64,000 nucleotides of DNA from the NCBI GenBank assembly GCA_963759955.1, contig CAVXCA010000050.1, positions 1-64,000 on the forward strand. The letters run 5' to 3'. Origin of the DNA: Roseiarcus sp963759955 (lineage in GTDB: Bacteria; Pseudomonadota; Alphaproteobacteria; Rhizobiales; Beijerinckiaceae). The position numbers and the translations under genes were made by a program. Positions 1 to 9,242 of the stretch are shown here, piece after piece (position 1 is the stretch's first letter; each line of letters starts with the position of its first letter). The notes under the pieces were generated by a model. That model saw only the letters and a list, made by a program, of their open reading frames with translations, was not told where the DNA came from and searched no databases.

Positions 1-1193
1 AGGTCGGCCAAGAGAGGAACGCTCTGCGACTGGCGGACGGCGCGCCGGATCTTGGCGCTCTGGCCGTTGATCCCGCGCTCGACGGCGAAGATGGCGCCGA
101 TCTTCTCCAGCGCCTGAAGCGCGATCGGTGACCTGGTTCGGGCGTGTTCATCGAAGAGTTCGCGCCGCGCGTGAGCCCAACACGCCACGGGCAGAAGCCG
201 CGGCCGCCCGGTCTTGGGATCCGGCTCATAGAGCTTGTCGAAACCGGCATAAGCGTCGGCGTGCAGAAAGCCCGACACGGACGCGAGCAGCGCCTGGGCA
301 TGCTCGCCCTTGCGGTCGGGGGAATAGCGGTAATAGGCGGCCGGCGGCTTCGCGGAGGCCCAGTTCCCCTCGTCGCGCACGACGACCCATAATCGTCCGC
401 TCTTTGTGCGTCCGCGCCCAGGATCCTGAACCGGAATCGGCGTGTCGTCGGCGTGGACAACGGGGCCGGCGCGGGCGTAGTCGCCAATCCGCTCCGCTAT
501 CGGCTGCAACAGCCAAGCGGCGCGCCCGACCCAGTCTGTCAGGGTCGACCGATCGAGGCTCACGCCCTCGCGGGCGTAGATGTCGGACTGGCGGTTCAGG
601 GGTAGATGGTCGCAGTACTTCGCGACCAACACGTGGGCGATCAGACCCGGTCCCGGACGGCCGCGTTCGATCGGCAGGCTCGGCATCGGCGGCTGCGTAA
701 TGCTCTCGCAGTCGCGGCAGCTCAGCTTCGGCCGCACATGCACGACGACCTTGAAGTGCGAGGCGACGTATTCCAGCACCTCGCGCTCCTCGTCGCCGAT
801 CTTGCGCAAGCGCCCGGATCCGCACGCCGGGCAGACGCAGGCGCCGGCATGGGCGACGATCTCGCGCGGAAGATGATCGGGCAGCGGGCGACGGTTCCCC
901 GCACGCGGCACTCGGACGGGCGATCGCGACCCCATCGCCGCAAGCGCCGCCTCCTGTCGCGCTTCGTTCGCCGCCTCGGCTTCCTCGATGTCGCTGATCG
1001 CCAGTTCGAGCCAATCGATCTGACGGTCGAGCTTCTCGGACGACTGGCCGAAGCGGGCGCGGCGCAGCGTCGCCAACTGCGCCTTCAGCTTCTCGATATG
1101 CAGCGTCTTGGCGTAAAGCTCAGACTGCAAAGCCGCCGCGAACACGCGTAGGGCGTCCGGATCCGAAGGCAATTCCGCAGTGGCGAGAGACAT
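1..1193 (-). CDS. tnpC: IS66 family transposase TnpC (partial, C-terminus outside window)
   Basis: The frame starting at the ATG at 1193 is open to the window edge (397 codons). It shows the IS66 layout: an N-terminal leucine-rich coiled segment (about residues 20-80), a zinc-finger-like pair of CxxC motifs (C121/C124 and C159/C162), then the start of the DDE catalytic domain with HADDTP around residue 250 and a conserved DEGNW stretch. TnpC is the catalytic transposase, a DDE-type nuclease that cuts and joins the element ends. It is the last gene of the tnpABC set. About 120-150 residues appear to be missing beyond base 1. No internal stop is seen. Confidence 0.92.
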   Translation of the reverse strand, partial: MSLATAELPSDPDALRVFAAALQSELYAKTLHIEKLKAQLATLRRARFGQSSEKLDRQIDWLELAISDIEEAEAANEARQEAALAAMGSRSPVRVPRAGNRRPLPDHLPREIVAHAGACVCPACGSGRLRKIGDEEREVLEYVASHFKVVVHVRPKLSCRDCESITQPPMPSLPIERGRPGPGLIAHVLVAKYCDHLPLNRQSDIYAREGVSLDRSTLTDWVGRAAWLLQPIAERIGDYARAGPVVHADDTPIPVQDPGRGRTKSGRLWVVVRDEGNWASAKPPAAYYRYSPDRKGEHAQALLASVSGFLHADAYAGFDKLYEPDPKTGRPRLLPVACWAHARRELFDEHARTRSPIALQALEKIGAIFAVERGINGQSAKIRRAVRQSQSVPLLAD

Positions 1194-1253
1194 GCGAACT
1201 TATAGCAAATCAACGCTGTCATGCGAGAGTAAATCATTGGAATCACGAAATTA

Positions 1254-1607
1254 TCAGACAGATTCTGGCCGCTTCACCGCCTCCGGCGCGACCGTCCGCC
1301 GCCAGTCGATGCCCTCGACGAGCAAGGCGAGTTGAGCGGGGGTTAGTTGAAGTCGGCCCTCCACGATCGGAGGCCAGACGAACTTGCCTTGCTCGAGCCG
1401 TTTGGCGAACAGGCACAGGCCGCTGCCGTCCCACGCGAGGATCTTCAACATGTCGCCGCGCTTCCCGCGGAACACAAACAGCGCTCCGCAGAACGGATCG
1501 GCGGCGAGCACGTTCTGAACCTGCGCCGCCAAACCGTCCATCCCTTTGCGCATGTCGCAGGGCTGCGTCGCCAAGTAAACCCGAACGCCGGAGCCCGGCG
1601 CGATCAT
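1254..1607 (-). CDS. tnpB: IS66 accessory protein TnpB
   Basis: 117 residues, the normal size for IS66 Orf2/TnpB. The family signature is clear: an N-terminal VYLATQPCDMRKGMDGL segment, then LFVFRGKRGDMLKILAWDGSG and a C-terminal basic region. The ATG at 1607 overlaps the tnpA stop (ATGA), indicating translational coupling, so I chose it over the longer frame that runs to 1907 through tnpA. TnpB is required with TnpA and TnpC for IS66 transposition; its biochemical role is not settled. Confidence 0.93.
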   Translation of the reverse strand: MIAPGSGVRVYLATQPCDMRKGMDGLAAQVQNVLAADPFCGALFVFRGKRGDMLKILAWDGSGLCLFAKRLEQGKFVWPPIVEGRLQLTPAQLALLVEGIDWRRTVAPEAVKRPESV

Positions 1608-2020
1608 CTCGCCGCCGCCTTCAAGGCCGACAGAACCCGTCTGAGCGCCGCTTCGTTGACGTTCGCGTCGACCCGAACGTGGGCGCCGCCAACCAGCGTG
1701 ATCTCGATCGCGCCGCGTCGTTCGACGGCCATCGCCGGCGTGGCGGGCGGACTCTCCGGTTCGCCGACAATCTCGACCGGAACCAATTCCATGGGCGGCT
1801 CGGCTGCTGACAACGGCCGCATCTGTCGGCGCCAGGTGAATAGCAGGTTCGCATTGATTGAATGTCGCTGGGCGACACCCGACACAGACGTTCCCGGCTC
1901 GCCGCACTCAGCCAAAAGCCGCCGCTTCTCATCGAGGGTGTAGGTTCTGCGCCGACGTCGCCCCAAATTGTCGGGGCGAACGCCCCGATATCCAACGTCA
2001 CTCGATGAATTCGTGTCCAT
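1604..2020 (-). CDS. tnpA: IS66 transposase accessory protein TnpA (HTH)
   Basis: 138 residues with an N-terminal helix-turn-helix of the IS3/IS911 OrfA type: RRTYTLDEKRRLLAE, then SVSGVAQRHSINANLLFTWRR, typical of IS66 Orf1. The C-terminal half (IEITLVGGAHVRVDANV) is also typical. It probably binds the element ends. First gene of the IS66 operon, with the stop overlapping the tnpB start. A competing frame (2040-1621) lies across it and lacks family features. Confidence 0.9.
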   Translation of the reverse strand: MDTNSSSDVGYRGVRPDNLGRRRRRTYTLDEKRRLLAECGEPGTSVSGVAQRHSINANLLFTWRRQMRPLSAAEPPMELVPVEIVGEPESPPATPAMAVERRGAIEITLVGGAHVRVDANVNEAALRRVLSALKAAAR

Positions 2021-2235
2021 TTAGCCCCGCTCGTGGACACTATCGTCAGCGTCCCGACCGAACAGCTAGCCGATCCGACCCTCGCCGCGGAAGGCGGTCG
2101 TTACCGGACGCGTACGAATGCCGAACTCCCCTCTGACGATCAAAACGCCGATTTCGCGCCCTTCCGCATCCCAATGGCGGAAGGCGAGAGCGGGGAAAGG
2201 ATTGCAAGGGACGACTCGCACGCGGGGGGCCTGCG

Positions 2236-3579
2236 CTAGAGAAGCGGCATCGTAGCCGCATGCTCATAGGTCGGGATCACGACATCCATGAGGTGTCTGT
2301 TTATAGAGTCGGAGATGATGTCCTTCATATCCGCTGCTTCCTTATTGAACTGATCGTAAATGCGCCAGAACGAGCCCCGATGCGCATCGAGAGGGTCGGA
2401 CAGAACTTCCTTCCCGACTTGGACCGTTTGCCCAGCAAGCTCCTCGGCAAAGATCGCGCCGACCTGCATCGCGAAGCCTGAAGCGCTCTGCGCACTGTCG
2501 AGCGCATCATTGAGCTTCGTAAGGTAAGGAAACTTCTTCCGATCGATCGGGAATAAATTTCCAGGAATTTTCAATTGCCCCTTCGCCTCCGTCTGAGACG
2601 GCGAACCGATGGAGGCGGGAGGAGTGACGCTCAGGATTCGCAAGATTGGGCCGACAAAGGGCAAGGACTTAAGATTGGACTGGATCGTGGTGAGAATTTC
2701 GTCCTTAACGGTAAAATTATTCACCGTAGCCATGCCGATAGACGCCGGCGCAACGGTGTTGGGATGGACGCCGGACGCGTTAAACGTATCGGTTCGGACG
2801 TATTCTTTCGGATAGTATTGCGCAAGTGTCGTGGAGACGGCGCTGGCCAATCCTCCACCGAGCGAGTGACCCACGGAATAAAGGATTTTCTCGCGCAATC
2901 CTTTTGCCTTTAACTCTGCGTTCTTATTCATAATAATTTTAAGCCAAGTCGGCGCGAGTTTTATAGCCTCTTGATACTGACTTGCAGGCATGCCAAAGGC
3001 CTGCCGGAAGTTATTGTCCCAATCTCCGTTTTGATTCAGATATATCCCTCCGCGTATGACCGCGCCTAAGAAGTGCTGATCCCATGTAGAGCTCGCCGCT
3101 TGACCTTCGCTGGAAAGAACGCGGGCGGGTTCGTAGCCCTTCTCTTTCAATTTCGCTTCGACGTCGGCCCCGGAAAGGAATGCGCTCTGGTTGGCATTCG
3201 CCTCGGGAATGTAGCCGATTTGCATGTCGGGGAGTTTTATGGCGGTCGCGCCGCCAAACGCAGGCATCGGATTAAGCGAGAGAGTGAGCGAGCCGAAGAT
3301 CGCTATGCCGCGCAAGTCCTCCATCACCGTGCCTTTAAACACCATTGCGGGATCGCAACCTCCCTCGCCTTTGTCTTTGGGTTCGTAGAGGCGGGCCTTC
3401 AACCCCGAAAGGCCGGCAACCTCTTGTAATATGTCCCATTCGGAGTCGATCTGAGCCATGTAATTTGCGTAAGGAGATCCGCCCTGGGCTCCGCCATAGA
3501 CGTGTTTGGCCAGCCAGGCGCGATAAAGCGCACAATGAAAGCCTCTAAAGTCGTTGGGGATTTCGGTAGCATTCACCAT
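2236..3579 (-). CDS. Class 3 lipase-like alpha/beta hydrolase, candidate type VI lipase effector
   Basis: 447 residues. A nucleophile elbow GHSLGG places the likely catalytic serine at residue 239, and an upstream FKGT (residues 82-85) matches the (F/Y)RGT-type motif of class 3 lipases. There is no signal peptide or membrane segment, as expected for a protein delivered by a secretion machine. It is the third gene of a vgrG / ankyrin / lipase run, and its ATG overlaps the end of the ankyrin gene by a few bases. Family knowledge: VgrG-linked GHSLGG proteins are often type VI phospholipase (Tle) effectors acting in the target periplasm. That function is inferred from context; a general intracellular lipase is the alternative. 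AT content is higher than in the neighbouring chromosome, suggesting transfer. Confidence 0.75.
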   Translation of the reverse strand: MVNATEIPNDFRGFHCALYRAWLAKHVYGGAQGGSPYANYMAQIDSEWDILQEVAGLSGLKARLYEPKDKGEGGCDPAMVFKGTVMEDLRGIAIFGSLTLSLNPMPAFGGATAIKLPDMQIGYIPEANANQSAFLSGADVEAKLKEKGYEPARVLSSEGQAASSTWDQHFLGAVIRGGIYLNQNGDWDNNFRQAFGMPASQYQEAIKLAPTWLKIIMNKNAELKAKGLREKILYSVGHSLGGGLASAVSTTLAQYYPKEYVRTDTFNASGVHPNTVAPASIGMATVNNFTVKDEILTTIQSNLKSLPFVGPILRILSVTPPASIGSPSQTEAKGQLKIPGNLFPIDRKKFPYLTKLNDALDSAQSASGFAMQVGAIFAEELAGQTVQVGKEVLSDPLDAHRGSFWRIYDQFNKEAADMKDIISDSINRHLMDVVIPTYEHAATMPLL

Positions 3580-4454
3580 CCGTGCGCGGCTCCGAAGCTA
3601 AGGATCTTTTCCGTAGTCGCGTCTCCCCGATATCCGCTTGCAGCCAACACCATTCGCGTCATACGAACAATGTCCCGGCTGATGTCGTCGTCTCGCAACC
3701 AGTACGTATCCAGGGATTGAATTGCGCGAGCCATCGTTTCGTCGTCGACATTTGCGAATTTACCCTTGCTGACTGCGTATTCTATATAATTGAACTTTTT
3801 TAGACTTCCGGCGGCATCCATTGCCGACATGGCGGAGCTGTTCGGCCCTCGTTTGAAAACGTCCGCGCCGGCGTCGACGAGCAGCTTGTACGTTTCAAAA
3901 TTGTCGACGGTCACGGTGTATTCGAGAATAGGATCGCGATCATAGTGATTGTCGGTGTCGAGGTGATTGGGGTCGCCGCCGTCCTTCAAGTAAATCCGCG
4001 TGATGTCGGCGGCGATCGGCAGCGGCGAACTCGTCGCAGAGGATATCAGAGTGTAGCGAGGATCGGCGAGACGATCGAAGGCGTAAGGGTCTGCCCCGGA
4101 GCGGAGCAGCAGATCGATCGCTTCCAAATTCGCGAGATAGGCGGGCGAGCCGTAGGTGACTTTTGCCGCGCTCCAACCCGCAAAAAACAGCAGGGTTATG
4201 TCGTCTTTCGCGCGCTCGTTGATTTTGGACTTGACGGCCGCAATCTCCTCTGCGGTCGGGACCCTGCCGGCGCCGATCGCTGCCGCGACGCGATAGAGGT
4301 CCCTGTCGTAATTAGGACTGTAATCGCGGAAATAGTCGTTCGCCCGCGCGATCGCCTCGGACGCCTCGCTGCTGACCAAAGCGCCCTCCTTCGAGAACAT
4401 CGCGTACGCGCCAAACAACAATGCTATCAGAAGCAATACGCCGCCCGTTCGCAT
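3573..4454 (-). CDS. Exported ankyrin-repeat protein, candidate immunity protein
   Basis: 293 residues. A hydrophobic N-terminal segment (residues 4-20, after MRTG) looks like a signal peptide or anchor without a lipobox, so the protein is probably periplasmic. The middle holds ankyrin-type units, visible as LLLRSGADPYAFDR and LLVDAGADVFKRG with a degenerate unit (DGGDPNHLDT) between. It starts one base after the vgrG stop and overlaps the lipase start, so the three are co-transcribed. Exported ankyrin proteins beside type VI lipase effectors can act as immunity proteins that bind the toxin in the periplasm; that role here is inferred from position and topology. The order vgrG-immunity-effector is less usual than vgrG-effector-immunity. 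Confidence 0.7.
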   Translation of the reverse strand: MRTGGVLLLIALLFGAYAMFSKEGALVSSEASEAIARANDYFRDYSPNYDRDLYRVAAAIGAGRVPTAEEIAAVKSKINERAKDDITLLFFAGWSAAKVTYGSPAYLANLEAIDLLLRSGADPYAFDRLADPRYTLISSATSSPLPIAADITRIYLKDGGDPNHLDTDNHYDRDPILEYTVTVDNFETYKLLVDAGADVFKRGPNSSAMSAMDAAGSLKKFNYIEYAVSKGKFANVDDETMARAIQSLDTYWLRDDDISRDIVRMTRMVLAASGYRGDATTEKILSFGAAHGW

Positions 4455-4455
4455 T

Positions 4456-6451
4456 TCAATTCACCTTCACGATGCGGGACGTCAATTCAATTTTCTCGTC
4501 TGCTGACTTGATGATATTCTTACCGCTTAAATTGATTGTGCCGTCGGCGTTCATACGAAAGAACGACGCGCCCACCTGGATCGTAAACGCCTTACCGACG
4601 ACAATATGCATCTCCTCGCCTACATCGACCATATAGCGAGAGCCTACTCGTGTGTCCTTCACATGTGCGACGTGTTGAGCGGAGTCCTTGCCGACGAACT
4701 CCGTCTTGTTTTCGGCGACGGACTGATTGAGACTTTTCCCTACATTTACGTGTCTGTTCGTTCCGACGCCAATAACCATATCGGCGCCGATTTTCTCCGT
4801 ATGAGAAAGAACGACCGATATTGTCTTGTGTTTAGTTATGGTCTCGGAATGGTTGGCGCCAACAGTAATGGTCTTGTTATTACCAATACGTTCGGTTTGA
4901 TCGTGATCGATTTGTTTATTGCGATCATTTAGAACCTTAACATTCATATCTTTTTGGGCATGCATATAAAATTCTTCATTTTCCGTCATGTCTTCAAATC
5001 TTACTTCGTTAAAGCCTTCACCTTTGTACGTCTTCGACTTCAGCGTCATCCGGGTTTTGTGCTGGGGTAACACGTACGGCACTTTCAGCGTCTGCGGGTT
5101 CGGCACGCACCCCACCACGATCGGGCGGTCGGGGTCGCCGTCGATGAAGGCGACCATCACTTCCATGCCGATGCGCGGGATGACCTGGCCGCCCCAGCCC
5201 TGGCCGCCCCACACTTGGCTGACCCGCACCCGGCAGCTCTTGTCGTTGTGGCGGTCCCAGTAGAAGTGCACCAGGATGCGGCCGTGGTCGTCGCAGTCGA
5301 TCTCCTCGCCCTCGGCGCCCGTCACCAGCGCGGTGTGCAGCGAATGGATCAGCGGCTTGGGCGTCGCCAGCGGCGCGCGGAACGGGCGCTCAGTGGGCAG
5401 CAGCTCGATCCAGTCGGGCGCGGCGGGCGGCGCGACCGCCATGTTCGAGCGGTAGTCCTGGGTGACGAATTCGTGGCGCGTGCGCACCACGAGATAGTCG
5501 CGGTTCTCGCCGCCGCGCGGATGGTCGGTCAGCGTGACCAGCGCGCCGGGAAACAGCGACACCGCCTCGCCGACGCCGTCGCGCCGCCGGTCGAGCGCCT
5601 GCTCGGCCTCGAGCTCGATTCTGGCGTAGAACTCGCCGTGATCGGGCGCATCGTAGGCGCCGGGGTGGTCGTAGACCTCGAGAATTCGAGCGGGTGTAGG
5701 AATCGACGCCGGCGCGTTCGACCGCCATCCGCCGGTTGGGCAGGAGATGGTTGTAGTCGTTCATCGCGAACTGGCCGGAGCGGAAATCGCGCCGGCTCGT
5801 CCACTGCCACAGGTGCTGGCGGCGCGCGCGCTCGGCCGCCTCGTCGACCGGAACGTAGGGGATCGTCGCCAGCCCCGGCGCCGGCTGGTGCGAGGCGAGC
5901 CCGTCGGCGAGCACCAGCCGATGCACGCCCTCCTCGTGCTCGAAGAAGTAGTAGACGCCGTGCTGCTCCATCAGCCGGCAGACGAAGGCGAGGTCGGTCT
6001 CGCGGTACTGCACGGTGTAGGGCAAGGTGGGGTAGTCCGCCGTCGTCGCGACGCGGTAGTCGGAAAAGCCGTGGTCGGCGAAGGTCGCCTTGACGATGTC
6101 GATGACGGTCTTGTCGTGGAAGATGCGGCAGTCCGAGGTCTTGCCGAGCAGCCACAGCCACGGCCGCAGCGTCATCTTGTAGATGTGGAGGTCGTGGCGC
6201 ATGCCCACCCATTCGGCGTGGACGAGCACGCCGTGGTGATGGCGCTCGGGCGCGTCGGGCGCCTCGGACGTAATGACGCAAGGCTGGCCGAGCGCGGCGT
6301 CGAAGTCGATGTCGGCGGTCGGGCTCAGCGCCTCGATGTCGATCTCGAACAACTCGGAAAGGCCCTCGAGCGCGGTGAACCGCGCCAGCGCCAGCTCCTT
6401 GTCGCCCAGCGGCGTCCTCAGCCGCGCCGCGCGCTTGGTCTGATCCAGCAT
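4456..6451 (-). pseudogene. vgrG: VgrG type VI secretion spike protein, one frameshift
   Basis: Two overlapping frames together give a full VgrG of about 660 residues. The N-terminal part starts at the ATG at 6451, preceded by AAGGGAG, and runs MLDQTKRAARLRTP..., with the phage-tail gpD-like region (YTVQYRETDLAFVCRLMEQHG). The C-terminal part (LVTLTDHPRGGENRDY..., DDHGRILVHFYWD, VVGCVPNP) has the gp5 OB-fold followed by a long beta-helix of short repeats (TERIGNN, TITVGAN) that forms the spike. The frames join at about 5682-5687, where adding one base in the CTCGAGAATTCGAG stretch restores YTRSNILEVYDHPG. No DUF2345 or toxin extension is seen. Either a true inactivating deletion or a sequencing error; downstream genes remain intact. 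Confidence 0.85.
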
Positions 6452-7045
6452 GTCGGTCTCCCTTTGGCGCCAGAAACCCCTGCGCCCCGCCACGGCCGCG
6501 GCGGGGCGTCGTCGCGCCGACCGCCGAGCCCGCGGTTCATTACGGGATAGCGGGACGGCCAGAACGCTTGCGCCGACAGGGCCCAAGCGGATCGCCGGCG
6601 CATGAGGCGAAGCGCATTCGCGCGCGCTCCTGGCGCCGACCGAATTTGACGGCCGCAACGTGCCGATTGCGCGCCGGCGCGGTCAAGCCGACGCCCCGAC
6701 GTTTGGCGAGAAAATCACGCCAACGTGACGGGATTCGCCGCGGCAAAAAGTCGCCCCGTGAAAGCAGGCGGCGCCGCGGTTCCTCCGGCGCAAATTGGCG
6801 ACGCCTACCAAGGCGGGCGTGGCAGGGGCGTGACAAACTGCGCTCAGCTTAGGGGGCGATGTTCGGCTGTGACGCAATCTCGAGGATGCGTCCTGCCGAA
6901 AGCCTGCGGGGCCGTGAGCTGCTGAAAACTTGCGATGCGTCGGAAACAAAATGGGTGTCGCCCGGGCGCGCCCAGACGGCGCCAAAGCAAGAGCCCGCCG
7001 ACGATCATTCATCATTCACAATGCAGCCGAAACGGAGCCGCCAAT
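6452..7045. other. Gene-free stretch upstream of vgrG
   Basis: No convincing coding frame in either strand; the short open frames are Arg-rich by-products of high GC. The vgrG promoter should lie in the first part. The right part leads into a transposase remnant, so this is probably scar tissue from insertion events. Confidence 0.5.
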
Positions 7046-7171
7046 ATGTTGGACAGACTCGGCCCTGGCCAAACCCTGCTCGCCGACCACGCTTATGACA
7101 GCGACGCTCTGCGTCAAACCCTTGCGCAGCGCGGCGCACGGACGCTGGCCGACAACGACGCAGAATTATGA
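7046..7171 (+). pseudogene. Transposase remnant (IS5-like DDE fragment)
   Basis: About 40 codons read LGPGQTLLADHAYDSDALRQ then LAQRGART, which matches the block after the first DDE acidic residue in IS5-family transposases (LLADRGYDSD...R..L...G). Nothing recognisable precedes it and the frame stops soon after, so it is a decayed fragment. It marks the right edge of the accessory island that starts with the IS66 element. Confidence 0.65.
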
Positions 7172-7299
7172 GATACAGTGACATCCAATAGTTGGCGGAA
7201 TCGAAGTCGCGCCGAACGAAGTCTAGGCCGGGAGCGGATTCCCAGAGAGGGAATGACGTCGAACCTGAAAATCGGCGCGTGCGCGGCTGTGGCGGAGCG

Positions 7300-8133
7300 A
7301 TGGAGTTCATGGGGCGCGAATTGGCTGGCTTGCAGTGGATCGGGCATTCGACCAATCTCGTCGGGCTGTCGACGGACTTTCTCGCCAGTTGCGAGTTTAA
7401 CGACGCGCCCTTGCCAGTAAGAATTTCCGGCGTTCGCGAGTTCAACCGTCCGCTGTTCGACATGCTTGCGGAAGCGGAGAGCCTCCCGGAGGCTGCGACG
7501 GCGTTCACCCTCTATATGAACGCCATGTTCGGGATTGATCCGGAGCAGAAAGACGCGCCGCAAGCGGGAGCGCCGCGACGTTTCCGGTCTTCCTATCTCA
7601 AGCTCATCCGCGGGTGGGGCTTCGACAGCAACGGGCACGAAGGCGCCGTGATGAAAGGTTGGGTCGAGAGCCGCTTCGGCCTGTTTCCGACCTACCACAA
7701 ACAGCCGATGCAACGTATTTCCAGCCCGGTTTGGACCACCTACGTCGAAGAAAAGATGTCGAGCCGGTTCCACAACAATTCGATTCTGACCCAGCTCGAT
7801 CTTCTCTATGAGTTTTGCCAATGGGGCTTGGCGACCATGGCCGCGCCGGGCCAAACGCACATCGTGCTCCACCGCGGCGTCAATGCGCTCGAAGATCACC
7901 TCGTGTTCGAGCGGCGCGGCGGAGCGCAAGTCCGGCTTCGCCTCAACAATCTCGTCTCGTTCACCTGCGACCGCGATGTCGCCGGATGTTTCGGCGATAC
8001 GATTCTGACCATTCGCGCGCCGATCGCCAAAGTGGTTTTCTTCAATGAGCTGCTGCCGTCGCATCCGTTGAAGAGCGAGGGCGAATATCTCGTGATCGGC
8101 GGCGACTATTGCGCCGAGGCGAGCTGTCTATGA
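7300..8133 (+). CDS. draT: NAD(+)--dinitrogen-reductase ADP-D-ribosyltransferase DraT
   Basis: 277 residues, matching the usual DraT length. Recognised by GHSTNLVGLSTDFL near the N-terminus, RFRSSYLKLIRGWGFDSNGHEGAVMKGWVESRFG in the middle (quoted in two overlapping blocks of the family) and VLHRGVNALEDH plus LNNLVSFT in the C-terminal half. The ATG at 7300 follows GGCGGAGCG; a longer frame from 7192 would add a tail absent from the family. DraT transfers ADP-ribose from NAD to one arginine of the nitrogenase iron protein (NifH), switching nitrogenase off in response to ammonium or darkness. It overlaps draG by ATGA. No nif genes lie in the window, so nitrogenase must be elsewhere. Confidence 0.93.
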   Translation: MEFMGRELAGLQWIGHSTNLVGLSTDFLASCEFNDAPLPVRISGVREFNRPLFDMLAEAESLPEAATAFTLYMNAMFGIDPEQKDAPQAGAPRRFRSSYLKLIRGWGFDSNGHEGAVMKGWVESRFGLFPTYHKQPMQRISSPVWTTYVEEKMSSRFHNNSILTQLDLLYEFCQWGLATMAAPGQTHIVLHRGVNALEDHLVFERRGGAQVRLRLNNLVSFTCDRDVAGCFGDTILTIRAPIAKVVFFNELLPSHPLKSEGEYLVIGGDYCAEASCL

Positions 8134-9029
8134 CGCAGCCCGCAGACGACTGGGAGGGGCGAGCCCTCGCGGCCTTTCTCGGCTTTGCGATCGGGGACGC
8201 TCTCGGGGCGACGGTCGAATTCATGACCCGTGGCGAGATCGCCGCCGCCTACGGCGTGCATCGCCACATCATCGGCGGCGGCTGGCTGAAACTCGCGCCG
8301 GGCGCCGTCACCGACGACACGCAAATGGCGCTCGCGCTAGGGCGTTCGCTCGTTCGGCGCCGAGGCTTCGACGCGCAAGACGTCTGCGAGGAATTCGCCG
8401 CCTGGCTCGGCGGCGGGCCGCCCGATGTCGGAAATACGTGCCGGCGCGGCATCCGCCGTTATATCGTCGACGGCACGACGACGGGCGCGTTTTCGGAGGG
8501 CGATGCGGGCAATGGCGCTGCGATGCGCGTCGCCCCAGTCGCCCTCGCAACCCTCGGGCGACCCGACGCGGCGATCGAATGGACGCTTGGGCAATGCCGC
8601 ATCACCCATCACCATCCGCTCTCGGACGCCGCCTCGCTGGCGCTGGTGCGCATGGTTCAGGCGTTGATTTCGGGCGAGGGCGAAACGGGGGCCCGCAGCG
8701 TGGCCGAGACGTTGATCGGCGCGCAGCCCGTCTTCGCCTTCGCGCCCTATCGCGGCCTGTCGACCGCTTTCATCGTCGACACGATGCAGACGGCGTTGCA
8801 CGGCTTTTTTGAAACGACGAGCTTTTCTGATTGTTTGGTCGAAACGGTCAATCAGGGCGGCGACGCCGACACGACCGGAGCCCTTGCGGGGATGCTCGCC
8901 GGCGCCGCTTACGGCCTGACCGCCATACCGCAGGAGTGGCTCGCTCGGCTCGACAAGGCGGTCGTCGCGGAAATTCGCCGTCAGGTCCCGTTGCTGCTCG
9001 CGCTGTCGATGGCGACGTCGCTAGAGTGA
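8130..9029 (+). CDS. draG: ADP-ribosyl-[dinitrogen reductase] hydrolase DraG
   Basis: 299 residues, ADP-ribosylglycohydrolase fold. Metal-binding motifs are visible: GFAIGDALGATVEF at the N-terminus, AVTDDTQMALAL (the TDD triplet) and the C-terminal GGDADTTGALAG with its aspartates, which hold the dinuclear Mn site. DraG removes ADP-ribose from NifH arginine and restores nitrogenase activity. The start at 8130 lies inside the draT stop (ATGA), so the two opposing enzymes are translationally coupled, the standard draTG arrangement. Confidence 0.95.
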   Translation: MTQPADDWEGRALAAFLGFAIGDALGATVEFMTRGEIAAAYGVHRHIIGGGWLKLAPGAVTDDTQMALALGRSLVRRRGFDAQDVCEEFAAWLGGGPPDVGNTCRRGIRRYIVDGTTTGAFSEGDAGNGAAMRVAPVALATLGRPDAAIEWTLGQCRITHHHPLSDAASLALVRMVQALISGEGETGARSVAETLIGAQPVFAFAPYRGLSTAFIVDTMQTALHGFFETTSFSDCLVETVNQGGDADTTGALAGMLAGAAYGLTAIPQEWLARLDKAVVAEIRRQVPLLLALSMATSLE

Positions 9030-9242
9030 CGTTCGCCCCGCGCCCGCCCGATCCGCCCCGTTGGAGCTTCGGTTGCCGGCGAAACCGCGCGGTTCGTTCG
9101 CGCCGAACTCGCCGCGCCGATTACGATTCAGGCCCGCGCGACGGAAGGCTGCGCCTCGGCGGATTTGCGCGTAAGCGGCTTTCCTCGAGTGGCCTCTCGG
9201 CAAATTGATTTGGCGCGCGTGGCGCCGCCCGCGCGCCTCGCC

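Larger units (their letters stand above)
1..2104 (-). mobile_element. IS66-family insertion sequence, cut by window start
   Basis: Three consecutive minus-strand genes form the standard IS66 set: tnpA (2020-1604), tnpB (1607-1254) and tnpC (1193 to beyond base 1). tnpA and tnpB overlap by ATGA, and about 60 bases separate tnpB from tnpC. The other end of the element lies outside the window, so the terminal inverted repeats cannot be matched. A possible terminus reads inward from base 2104 on the minus strand as GTAACGACCGCC, which resembles the GTAAGCG-type ends known in this family; that boundary is an inference. The reading frames are intact, so the copy could be active. Confidence 0.85.

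Noticed and set aside
7114..8064. 316-codon minus-strand frame over draT
   Set aside because: DraT on the plus strand has clear family blocks and a coupled draG; the reverse frame has no domain.
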